Assembly: GCA_905372035.1 (NCBI GenBank)
Contig: CAJPNN010000032.1
Location: 1-18,286, forward strand
Reading direction: 5' to 3'
DNA: 18,286 nt
DNA from: Bacillota bacterium
Lineage (GTDB): Bacteria > Bacillota > Clostridia > Peptostreptococcales > Anaerovoracaceae
Within the stretch, counting starts at the first letter, position 1; each line of letters opens with the position of its first letter. The position numbers and the translations under genes are program-made. Positions 1 through 8,570 of the stretch are shown piece by piece. The notes beneath the pieces are model-generated. The model was not told where the DNA came from. It searched no databases and saw nothing but the letters and a program-made list of their open reading frames with translations.

Positions 1-2169
1 GAATAAGTCACACCGCTATGACTGCATTTACATTTCAATATGCTTCTATTAAACCTTATCGAAACCCTAATATCTCAGACAATGAGATTTACATTTACAT
101 TTCAATATGCTTCTATTAAACCGGGGATATAAGAATAAGTCACACCGCTATGACTGCATTTACATTTCAATATGCTTCTATTAAACCATACCCTTCTCTG
201 AGTTGGTATTCGTGCCCTTTAACGACATTTACATTTCAATATGCTTCTATTAAACCTCAACTCGATGACACCCTGAGACCTTGCAACTTTTAATTTACAT
301 TTCAATATGCTTCTATTAAACCATACCCACGGTCAGCCTCACGGCAAACCTCTCTCGAATTTACATTTCAATATGCTTCTATTAAACCGATTGCGTCTCA
401 TTATCCGATGACCCCTGAGTTGAATTTACATTTCAATATGCTTCTATTAAACCATCTACTCCATGAGCTAGTGAGATTCTTAGTCCGTTATTTACATTTC
501 AATATGCTTCTATTAAACCTCTTCATAAATTCCTCCTTGCTCGTACGCATTAATATATTTACATTTCAATATGCTTCTATTAAACCCCTTGTGCTGAGCA
601 CTGCTTATAACCCTTTTCTTGATTTACATTTCAATATGCTTCTATTAAACCGAAGTCACTGCTCCTACAAGGTTACCGCCAATTGTATTTACATTTCAAT
701 ATGCTTCTATTAAACCTAAGCCGATGTCTCTGGCACAAGTAGAGAAATTAATATTTACATTTCAATATGCTTCTATTAAACCCTAATAAGATTTCAGCCA
801 ATGAGGCATTTAAGTAAATTTACATTTCAATATGCTTCTATTAAACCATAACCTTCGTAAAGACACCGTATCAGAGTTACTAGAATTTACATTTCAATAT
901 GCTTCTATTAAACCAATATTTAGAATCTCGGAATATGTCCCAAAATGAATATTTACATTTCAATATGCTTCTATTAAACCACCTTCATGGAAGCTGTAGC
1001 CCCAAGTGTATGGAACATTTACATTTCAATATGCTTCTATTAAACCTCTTCAGTTCCAGCTGTATAGTCAATCTTTGTCACACATTTACATTTCAATATG
1101 CTTCTATTAAACCGGGGTCTCGTCATTAACCCAAGCTTCGAAATTGTTATTTACATTTCAATATGCTTCTATTAAACCATTATAGCCCTTGTGGCAGCCG
1201 CACTTCTTATTAAATTTACATTTCAATATGCTTCTATTAAACCTGTTAGCGCCAATCATACTGTCGCCTTTTACACGTATTTACATTTCAATATGCTTCT
1301 ATTAAACCAAGATTATACAACAATGAAATAGGAGAAGTCGATCAATATTTACATTTCAATATGCTTCTATTAAACCCTATAGTAGATAAAGTGTTCTACA
1401 AAAACCTAACTATATTTACATTTCAATATGCTTCTATTAAACCCAATAGGAAGGTAAGAGCCAATCTAGACAAGGATAATTTACATTTCAATATGCTTCT
1501 ATTAAACCCAAGGTTTTGCAGAAAGGCAGGTCTTAAGCAGAATCATTTACATTTCAATATGCTTCTATTAAACCACGAGGCAAGGGAGTTAGTAAGGGCA
1601 GCGAACTACGAATTTACATTTCAATATGCTTCTATTAAACCGAAAATGCTTAATTTAATAATAACTTTCTTAATCACATTTACATTTCAATATGCTTCTA
1701 TTAAACCCCGCATGCAAAAGATAAAAATTGAAGTAACAAAAGAATTTACATTTCAATATGCTTCTATTAAACCATAGTATTGTAGCTTTATATCTCGCCT
1801 GAGAGCTGAATTTACATTTCAATATGCTTCTATTAAACCCACAAGTCACATGTATTGGTATTTGACCGAGAGACATTTACATTTCAATATGCTTCTATTA
1901 AACCAATTTCGGCATTTAGCGGGTTAGGTTTTAAAAGTTTATTTACATTTCAATATGCTTCTATTAAACCTTCATTAATCTTGGAGTAGGTTCCGTTTCC
2001 GACTTAAATTTACATTTCAATATGCTTCTATTAAACCTGTCATCATCGCTTTTAACCTCTTCAGGGTTGTATGCATTTACATTTCAATATGCTTCTATTA
2101 AACCTTTTTCCGTCCGTAATGTATTCGCATCCTGCCATCATTTACATTTCAATATGCTTCTATTAAACC
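1..2169 (-). CRISPR. Type I-B CRISPR array, 33 identical repeats, left end outside the window
   Basis: On the plus strand the 30-bp repeat begins ATTTACATTTC and ends CTATTAAACC. Repeats start at 26, 93, 158, 227, 293, 359, 424, 490, 557, 622, 687, 753, 818, 885, 951, 1017, 1084, 1149, 1214, 1279, 1347, 1414, 1479, 1545, 1612, 1678, 1744, 1810, 1875, 1941, 2008, 2075 and 2140. I read all copies as identical. The 32 complete spacers are 35-39 bp, and a partial spacer fills 1-25. The transcribed strand is minus: there the repeat starts GGTTTAATAG and ends ATGTAAAT, the 8-nt handle form of C. difficile-type I-B repeats. The leader-proximal repeat is therefore at 2140-2169, next to the cas operon. 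The perfect repeat at 26-55 and the partial spacer show that the old end lies beyond the window. Confidence 0.98.
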
Positions 2170-2621
2170 CCGTTGCTCTACTGTACTGTTGTATCAATGC
2201 TTTGACGGGCGTTTTCTGTCTACTTCCTTTTTTATACAATTTCGACACTGTAATTTTTAAGATCATGGCCTTAATTATTTCTATTGGATGTTGGAAATTC
2301 AATATCCAATAGAATTCTGTCGAAGCACTGCAGTTTTTACATTACTACACATCGACATTATTGACAATACAAATAACCACTTTACGATGCCATTTTACCC
2401 AAGCTCCATAAATTATACAAGTTATTATTTTTTATCATGTACAAGTGCACTTTGCATTTATAATCAACAATATTCATTGAACTTTTAATTCTATACAAAG
2501 TCCATTGACTTAATAACTTTTCAAGCAAACACGTAAACTTATTTTATTTCTTTGAAACGCTTCAACCGATGAGGATTACGCAGAATACTTTAAGCTTGTA
2601 AAGTAATTGATGGTTCCCTTC
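2170..2621 (-). promoter_or_regulatory. CRISPR leader between cas2 and the first repeat
   Basis: This A+T-rich, non-coding 450-bp stretch lies between the end of cas2 and the newest repeat, where leaders of minus-strand arrays sit. It holds nested inverted repeats: an 11-bp perfect pair (2279-2289 with 2304-2314) inside a 7-bp perfect pair (2241-2247 with 2318-2324), about 70-150 nt from the first repeat. A minus-strand TATAAA at 2231-2236 could be a -10 for pre-crRNA, but no good -35 accompanies it. A weak 7-bp hairpin (2586-2592/2599-2605) follows cas2 without a proper U-run, so read-through from the cas operon into the array is possible. Confidence 0.75.
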
Positions 2622-2900
2622 TCAGAGAAAATTAGACATCTTATCGTCTTCCAATCCCCAAAATTCTTTTTCTAACCATTTTTCATTCCTGCTTTTAAAA
2701 ATAATCACCGAATCTATATCCTTTCGTATGTGTTTTGACAACTCGGTTTGCAATCTCATATATTGCAGTTCCGTCAACTCACCTTCAAAAACAGACTTTT
2801 GTATGTGTGTCAAATACTTCTTGCATATCTTAAATATATTTCGCAATACTTTTGCCCCGACTTCATCCATTTCAACATCATAAACTAGAATACAGTACAT
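2622..2900 (-). CDS. cas2: CRISPR-associated Cas2, adaptation subunit
   Basis: The 92-residue product has the usual Cas2 length. It opens with a beta strand ending in Asp (MYCILVYDVE, Asp8), the family's conserved acidic residue, followed by a ferredoxin-like pattern and the strand KSVFEGELT typical of Cas2. With Cas1 it forms the integrase that inserts new spacers at the leader end of the array. It is the last gene of the operon: the ATG lies 5 nt after the cas1 stop, and its GGTGGTG ribosome binding site is made from the last cas1 codons, so translation is probably coupled. The array leader follows directly. Confidence 0.97.
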   Translation of the reverse strand: MYCILVYDVEMDEVGAKVLRNIFKICKKYLTHIQKSVFEGELTELQYMRLQTELSKHIRKDIDSVIIFKSRNEKWLEKEFWGLEDDKMSNFL

Positions 2901-2905
2901 TCATA

Positions 2906-3898
2906 TCACCACCATATCTTAAACCCTTCATATTCTTTTTCTTCGGTCAAGTGCTTAATCAATTTATAACATTCCAGTCTGAATAAATATCTATATGATA
3001 CGTCCCTATTTAATTCTTTGTGTTTTATAGTACGCTGAAGTCGTTTGTCATATTCTTCCACTATGATTTTTCTTGCAGATTCTTTTAAATATAAATAATT
3101 TGATTCTTTTTCAAAATCATCTTCACTTATCATATTTTTATTAAGTAATGAAAATATCATTCTCTCTGCGATAAGCGGCTTAAATATTTCTGCAATATCT
3201 AACGAAAGTGAAAACCTTGCCACCCCGGGTTCATGCAGATAACTTACTGTCGGGTTGAGCTGTGTCTTATATATTTCTGCTAATGCAGTTGTATACACTA
3301 AAGAATTGGCAAATGACAATAAAGTATTTATCATATTTTCAGGCGGATGCTTTATGCGCTTTGTAAAATTGACATTTTGTTTAATAATGTCATTCCATGA
3401 TTCATAGTACTTTTTCCTGATATTCCCCTCTATTCCCATCAACTCTTCAATACTATTTGTCCGATTCAATTTCTCTCTAAGCAAGGCTATCTCTTTAAGA
3501 ACTCCTTCCAGATTTACACCTCTCCCGTTGTAATATCTCACATTTCTATAAATATTATATGATGCCGCATCAATAAACTTTTTTGCAAGCATAAGCCTTT
3601 TCTCATACTCGGAATAATGTCCTACCTGCTTCACGAGTAAAAACCCACTCACATTTTTATCTCGCGGTGAAAAAGAGCCCGAATAAAATCCATAATAGTT
3701 AAATACATGCAATAAAATTTCCTTTTGCGCCAAAAAATTTAAAAGTTTGGTATTCAGATTTATTTCGCCAAATACATAAAGATCGGAGACTGTTTCACAA
3801 GGAATGTCTTTCTTAATTTTATCTTCAGTTACTACCCTTATACTGTTATCTTTTCGTTGAAGTGTTCCACTTTTAAAAATGTAGTAATTTCTGTTCAT
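2906..3898 (-). CDS. cas1: CRISPR-associated Cas1 integrase (type I-B)
   Basis: This is the spacer-integrating nuclease/integrase that acts with Cas2. I start it at 3898 (330 residues, beginning MNRNYYIFKSG) because GAGGAG sits 6 nt upstream. The longer open frame to 3964 overlaps cas4 and adds 22 non-Cas1 residues. The expected metal ligands are visible: Glu157 in MGIEGNIRKKYY, His222 in SYLHEPG and Asp234 in SLDIAEIFKP. The C-terminus ends in the basic/aromatic EYEGFKIWW. It begins 10 nt after the cas4 stop and 5 nt before cas2, giving the cas4-cas1-cas2 adaptation block usual for I-B. Confidence 0.97.
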   Translation of the reverse strand: MNRNYYIFKSGTLQRKDNSIRVVTEDKIKKDIPCETVSDLYVFGEINLNTKLLNFLAQKEILLHVFNYYGFYSGSFSPRDKNVSGFLLVKQVGHYSEYEKRLMLAKKFIDAASYNIYRNVRYYNGRGVNLEGVLKEIALLREKLNRTNSIEELMGIEGNIRKKYYESWNDIIKQNVNFTKRIKHPPENMINTLLSFANSLVYTTALAEIYKTQLNPTVSYLHEPGVARFSLSLDIAEIFKPLIAERMIFSLLNKNMISEDDFEKESNYLYLKESARKIIVEEYDKRLQRTIKHKELNRDVSYRYLFRLECYKLIKHLTEEKEYEGFKIWW

Positions 3899-3908
3899 GT
3901 CACTCTCC

Positions 3909-4400
3909 TCAAATAAAACAAAATTCGTAGTATGCACATTTTGAACATATCTTTTTTCTAGCAAGTATCGGTGGCTGTGGCATATCTACAATTCTTTTAA
4001 TTTCATCCAAAGTATTCTCGATTTCTTTCCTGTCTCTATCTTCAAGATGAACTACCTCTCTCTTTTTTATTTTAGGAAAGTCTAAAATTCCTTTTTCGAT
4101 TTCTATTCCCTTATTCTCAAGTATCCACATGTAATACTTAAGTTGCCAAATCGAAGCAATTTCTACACTTCTTGATTTTTTAACTTCATGGACAATTCTC
4201 CAGCTTTGTAAAAAATCTATGCTTATCATATCATCTACCATGATATGTTTCTTTTCTCTACTATATGATTCTTCATCAATAAGCTTTCCAATTTGAACTA
4301 AATCACTCGTGTGTTCCATATCAAGTTGGTGTGAAAAATACCATAGTTTACGATCACATACATAGTGATAGTATATCATTGCTCCGGTGACAGCTTTCAT
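3909..4400 (-). CDS. cas4: CRISPR-associated Cas4, RecB-like iron-sulfur nuclease
   Basis: Cas4 helps Cas1-Cas2 choose and trim prespacers with the correct PAM. The start at 4400 (163 residues, MKAVTGAMIYYHYVCDRKLW) is chosen because AGGAGG lies 9 nt upstream; an ATG three codons earlier abuts the Shine-Dalgarno and one nine codons earlier precedes it. RecB-type nuclease motifs are present: Asp62, the E-V-K motif at 72-74, and the QxxxY motif at Gln86-Tyr90. Four cysteines (15, 152, 155, 161) fit the Fe-S cluster of the family. It lies between cas3 and cas1, with an 83-nt gap to cas3, the largest junction inside the operon. Confidence 0.96.
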   Translation of the reverse strand: MKAVTGAMIYYHYVCDRKLWYFSHQLDMEHTSDLVQIGKLIDEESYSREKKHIMVDDMISIDFLQSWRIVHEVKKSRSVEIASIWQLKYYMWILENKGIEIEKGILDFPKIKKREVVHLEDRDRKEIENTLDEIKRIVDMPQPPILARKKICSKCAYYEFCFI

Positions 4401-4483
4401 ATATTTCATCCTCCTTGTTTGATACAACTATCCCCCATACTTTTTACCTTGTGGTTTATTCATATACTGAATAATATTACTTT

Positions 4484-6832
4484 TTAAATAATATTACTTT
4501 CTATCTCTTTACTTTCTTTAGTTATACTTATTAAGCCCATCTCCGGATTATATTCCGCATCTATGATCTTAATTTCTTCATATTTGCCGAGTTTTATCGT
4601 AGCTTTAGGTCTTACATTTTCCAGCTGATATCTCTCTATACCCAATGTGAAGGCTTTTAATTTCTCCCTGTTCTCTATTTTTTCTTCCATGCTCAAGTTT
4701 CTGTCACTCAGGCTCTTTTCCAATATTTCTATCTCATCTCTATTATTCTCAAAAACTACTAATGGAATAACTGTTTCTGTAGTTATATCCCTAAACAACT
4801 TTTGTGCATCCGGCTTTGTATTTTCTGCCGGCAAATAAAGAGTTGGCTGTTCAATACATTTTTTAATTTTGTCATAATACTTACGGCATTTAGAACCCTT
4901 CATATTTTCCGTGCTGTAAATATCCCTCACCAAATTCATCTTATCTATTTCTCTTAATTCTCTTGAAGCGGTTTTAAAATATTCCCTCAATTTTTCTTTT
5001 GATAGTTCAAAAATATTTTCGTCTATATTATATCCTGCTCCGGAACATTTCTTTTCACCACCGTCAAAAACATAACAATTAGCTCCGTCTCCATTCCAGC
5101 TTCGTTTCCTATAACACCTTCCCATCCTCTGAAAAAGTCCGTTGACATCCGATAGTTCCGTAATCAAAATGTCAAAATCTACATCCAGTGATGCTTCAGC
5201 AATCGAGCTTGCAATCCATATTCCTTTTCTATTATCTTTTGTACCGCCCTCATCTATTTTTCCGAAACTTAAAATAGCTTTCTCTTTTTCAATTCTGTCC
5301 TTATAAATATATTTTCCATGCAGCATGTTCAATTCACTCTCGTCAATTGATTTACTATCAGAGCTATTTTCTTGTAAATCCATTTTATTACTGAGTTCTT
5401 TATAAACTTCCTTGCATTTATTTACTGTATTACATACTACCAACACTCTGTTATTGTTATATTTTTCAAATATGAAATCTGCTGTTATCCCCTCCTCATG
5501 CCATTCTACACTATGCCTTATTCTTTTTTCATCTACAAACGGTTCCGGCATTATAAACTTAAGCCCGTAGCTTTCCATTATATCTCTTAGGAATCCCGGA
5601 AAAGTCGCTGTCATTATAACAAAACGTCCTCCCAGTTCCGTTACCATTTTTAATCCGCATATCAAAAATCCGATGATCTCGGGTCCATACATTTGAATTT
5701 CATCAATTACTATCTTTGAATATGAAAGTGTCGCAAGCTTTGCTTCATACCCCCTATATCGGAACACTGTTGTGAATAATTGATCAACAGTACATACGGT
5801 CAACGGCAGTGAAAGCTGCTTTGTTACTGTAAAATAATTTTCTATGTCTAAATTTTCATCACTTTCGCCCTGCAGCTGCAAATATATTCCCCGCGTTTCA
5901 CCGTGAAGTAAACCAAGTCTCTCTTCTATAAACTTGTTATCTAAAATTTCCTCCTTTATTCTCATATATATTGCATTTATTGCAGTTCTTACAGGCAGTG
6001 TAAAAAAGCCTTTATTATTTCCTATCCACCATAATCCTGCTTCCGTCTTTCCCATTCCCGTTTGAGCAATAGCTACAAGATTTTCATCCTTATTGTCTTT
6101 CATAAACTTCTGTAAATCGTTCCACTTGGGTTCATCTCTATTTTCATCTACAGCTCTCTTTTGAAGCTTCTCCATAAAACAATCCAGTTTGTTTTCTAAA
6201 AAGTCGTTTTCTATTTCAACTGGAACATGAGCACTTGCAGCATAATCCACCCTGTTTAAGCAACCTTTTAAGAGTACATATTCGCCGAGCAAATAACTTT
6301 TATCGCTATTTGAAAACCTGCTAATATATTTATCTCTAAAATGCAACTTTTCCGGTATCCTGACCTTATCATATTTAAAATTTTTAACTATATATTGTAG
6401 TGAATCTTTCTCTCTGTTAATATTTTTTTCCAGGTTGTCCGTGAAATCACTTTTTTCGAAACTTTCTCTATCGTGGTGATAAAAAATGGCAGAAAATAGG
6501 AGGTACATAGCATCATCTAAATCATCAAAGCTCTTGAAATCATCAGCTCCTTGAAAATCTTCTTTAAGTCGCTTTGCATCCAAAAATAGCGTGCTCAAAA
6601 TTCCATGTGGAACTTCATCTTTCACCTTTTCAGCATTTCGAATTTTTCGCTGAAATTTTGAGTTCATCTTACCCAAATCATGATATAAACACGCTTGTTC
6701 AAGCAATGTCCAATTAACATTACAATTCTTATAAAATTTTTTCAACCTCTCATATTCTTGAAGCACCTTATCTGTATGTTCTTGAATGGTTTCTTCCGTA
6801 TATGATTTTGCCAAAAACTCCTTCTCCGCCAT
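4484..6832 (-). CDS. cas3: Cas3 HD nuclease-helicase (type I-B)
   Basis: This 782-residue effector is recruited by target-bound Cascade and unwinds and degrades DNA. The N-terminal HD nuclease domain shows His51-Asp52 (YHDLGK), His76 and the pair His119-His120. The superfamily-2 helicase follows: Walker A QTGMGKT (257-263), Walker B DEIQ (377-380), motif III MTAT (407-410) and motif VI QRMGR (568-572). All key residues are present, so the protein looks active. It starts 23 nt after cas5 with only a weak AAGG ribosome binding site. An intact Cas3 means that perfectly matched targets would be cut, so any host-gene regulation by a pseudo-crRNA needs limited complementarity. Confidence 0.97.
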   Translation of the reverse strand: MAEKEFLAKSYTEETIQEHTDKVLQEYERLKKFYKNCNVNWTLLEQACLYHDLGKMNSKFQRKIRNAEKVKDEVPHGILSTLFLDAKRLKEDFQGADDFKSFDDLDDAMYLLFSAIFYHHDRESFEKSDFTDNLEKNINREKDSLQYIVKNFKYDKVRIPEKLHFRDKYISRFSNSDKSYLLGEYVLLKGCLNRVDYAASAHVPVEIENDFLENKLDCFMEKLQKRAVDENRDEPKWNDLQKFMKDNKDENLVAIAQTGMGKTEAGLWWIGNNKGFFTLPVRTAINAIYMRIKEEILDNKFIEERLGLLHGETRGIYLQLQGESDENLDIENYFTVTKQLSLPLTVCTVDQLFTTVFRYRGYEAKLATLSYSKIVIDEIQMYGPEIIGFLICGLKMVTELGGRFVIMTATFPGFLRDIMESYGLKFIMPEPFVDEKRIRHSVEWHEEGITADFIFEKYNNNRVLVVCNTVNKCKEVYKELSNKMDLQENSSDSKSIDESELNMLHGKYIYKDRIEKEKAILSFGKIDEGGTKDNRKGIWIASSIAEASLDVDFDILITELSDVNGLFQRMGRCYRKRSWNGDGANCYVFDGGEKKCSGAGYNIDENIFELSKEKLREYFKTASRELREIDKMNLVRDIYSTENMKGSKCRKYYDKIKKCIEQPTLYLPAENTKPDAQKLFRDITTETVIPLVVFENNRDEIEILEKSLSDRNLSMEEKIENREKLKAFTLGIERYQLENVRPKATIKLGKYEEIKIIDAEYNPEMGLISITKESKEIESNII

Positions 6833-6855
6833 TTTAATTACCTTGCTATCCTTAG

Positions 6856-7698
6856 TTAAGCGAAGAATACAAATTCTTCATCTTCATCACATAAAAATTT
6901 CTCATCCATATCGGCATATATGTGTGAAGTATATAAAGCTTCAACTCTATTCCATGCCCTGATATATTTGGTTTTTTTAGAATTTCCATAGTTTAACTTA
7001 TCGTATTCCTTATTTAATAAAAGTCTCGTCCCCCTTTGAGTAAGGCCCTTACCTGCTTTCCTACGAAGAACAGAACTTCCTAAATAATCATATCCTACAA
7101 TCAACTCTTCCTCCCCTGTATTCTTGTAGTATTTCAAAGGTATGTATGCGTAACGACCTATTTCCATTGACTTGTCATCGTCTATTTCCTTTAGCGTAAT
7201 TTTAGTTTTCCCTACTTCTTTGATTGTGACAAGATCCTCTCTTCGCCCTAATGACGGATATTCCCACGGATTTTTAAAAGCTCTGCAAATCTCTTCTGTT
7301 TTACTCTGTTCTTCAGGACATATGTGTATCACAAGCTCTACTTGAGATAACAACTCTATAGTGGCAATACCTCTGCCTACACCAAGACCGTTTACATTCA
7401 GTTGATGCCTTCCTGCCTCAAAATTCGTTCCATTTTTAAATTCATACCTTGTATATAAATCATTTACTTTAGATTTATATTTACCCTGTATGCTTATTTG
7501 CATATTTACGTATTCTTCATACCGACACATATTATGTATCATGCCGATTACTGTTGAATAAGGTGGAAGCGGATATGATTCTTTAAGCTGAAAACTCATT
7601 GGCTTTTTATAATTGACCAAATCCTGCTCAATTCGAATTCTAACAGCTTCCTTACCATCAAAATCAACCGGTTTTATACTTTCTCTATCAGCCTGCAT
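6856..7698 (-). CDS. cas5: Cascade subunit Cas5 (type I-B)
   Basis: Cas5 caps the 5' handle of crRNA in Cascade. I start it at 7698 (280 residues): this ATG overlaps the last 11 nt of cas7 in another frame. The upstream-extended frame to 7755 lies wholly within cas7 coding sequence. The N-terminus carries the family pattern RIRIEQDLVNYKKPMSF (20-36) followed by YPLPPYSTVIGMIHN (42-56). A glycine-rich stretch (NGLGVGRG) lies in the middle. The overlap with cas7 suggests coupled translation and fixed stoichiometry. Confidence 0.94.
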   Translation of the reverse strand: MQADRESIKPVDFDGKEAVRIRIEQDLVNYKKPMSFQLKESYPLPPYSTVIGMIHNMCRYEEYVNMQISIQGKYKSKVNDLYTRYEFKNGTNFEAGRHQLNVNGLGVGRGIATIELLSQVELVIHICPEEQSKTEEICRAFKNPWEYPSLGRREDLVTIKEVGKTKITLKEIDDDKSMEIGRYAYIPLKYYKNTGEEELIVGYDYLGSSVLRRKAGKGLTQRGTRLLLNKEYDKLNYGNSKKTKYIRAWNRVEALYTSHIYADMDEKFLCDEDEEFVFFA

Positions 7699-8569
7699 AA
7701 TATTCACGAACCTTTCCTTTAAGTTCTTCAAAAAACTTCGGCATACTGACTGCATTTAATTCACTTTTAATAGCCGTATCGTTATCAAATTTCCCCATAA
7801 CTAAACCGCAATAGGTATTCTCTTGAACAGCTTCAAACATCATATCTTGAATCGACTCAATATTTAATTTATTATCCTTAACATCTATACAGTTATGAAA
7901 AAAAGGGTTTTTCGTGTCATACACACCGCCTATCGCAAAAAGCGGCTTTAAATCTTCTCTTCTTCCCCTTATATCACGATACAGCATAGAAATTGTATCA
8001 AGTAACTTGCATACACGCCTTGCTCTCTCATTCTTATCCAATTCAATTTCATATACTTTATCAATCCCTATCTGATCCAGATCTGCGGTGACGGTATAGG
8101 CGTAATAAGATTTATGAATTTCAGATTGAGCAATATTCATATTCTCATTCAATCTGTCTGCTAAGCCTTTATTGGTTAAGAAGTCTAAATCACCTTTATA
8201 GGTCTCTAATGAAATTGCATTGGATAATCTGACTTTTGCGGAACGTTTCTTACCTCCTGTCCCCTTTTCCGTCTTTAAATATCCAAAGAAATCAATTTCC
8301 GGGTAATCCGTAATTGTCGCATCCTTATCAAACTGGATCACTTTTTTTTCACCTGTTCCTTCCGAACTTACTTTTGCAAGCGGTTCTTCCAGCTGTTCTA
8401 TAATATTATACCTGATTGCCTGACGAGAAATATATGAATACTGCTCTCCATTATCCCTTGCAACTTTTTTCAATGATGCCACATTTCCTATCGCTTCACC
8501 GTAGTTTGCACTCTCCGCTTCAAATATTGCTGTAATTGTCAATCCTTTTGCTTTTAAATTGTTTCCCAT
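7688..8569 (-). CDS. cas7: Cascade backbone Cas7 (Cst2/DevR family)
   Basis: Cas7 forms the helical backbone that holds the crRNA spacer and displaces every sixth base of the guide. The start at 8569 (293 residues, MGNNLKAKGLTITAIFEAES) has GAGGAG 7 nt upstream, inside the last codons of cas8. The 14 extra residues possible from 8611 lie within cas8. The DevR/Cst2-type N-terminus has LTITAIFEAESANYGEA followed by the SYISRQAIRYNI block. Only one base separates the cas8 stop from this start. It belongs to the same I-B subvariety as the Cst1-type Cas8 encoded next to it. Confidence 0.95.
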   Translation of the reverse strand: MGNNLKAKGLTITAIFEAESANYGEAIGNVASLKKVARDNGEQYSYISRQAIRYNIIEQLEEPLAKVSSEGTGEKKVIQFDKDATITDYPEIDFFGYLKTEKGTGGKKRSAKVRLSNAISLETYKGDLDFLTNKGLADRLNENMNIAQSEIHKSYYAYTVTADLDQIGIDKVYEIELDKNERARRVCKLLDTISMLYRDIRGRREDLKPLFAIGGVYDTKNPFFHNCIDVKDNKLNIESIQDMMFEAVQENTYCGLVMGKFDNDTAIKSELNAVSMPKFFEELKGKVREYYAG

Positions 8570-8570
8570 C

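Noticed and set aside
408..2312. Several open frames of 60-140 codons across the array
   Set aside because: They are the repeat translated over and over (HFNMLLLN, FTFQYASIKP) with no ribosome binding sites; products of the CRISPR repeat, not genes.
2586..2605. 7-bp hairpin after cas2 as a terminator
   Set aside because: No U-run follows on the minus strand, and the leader and array lie downstream; not called.
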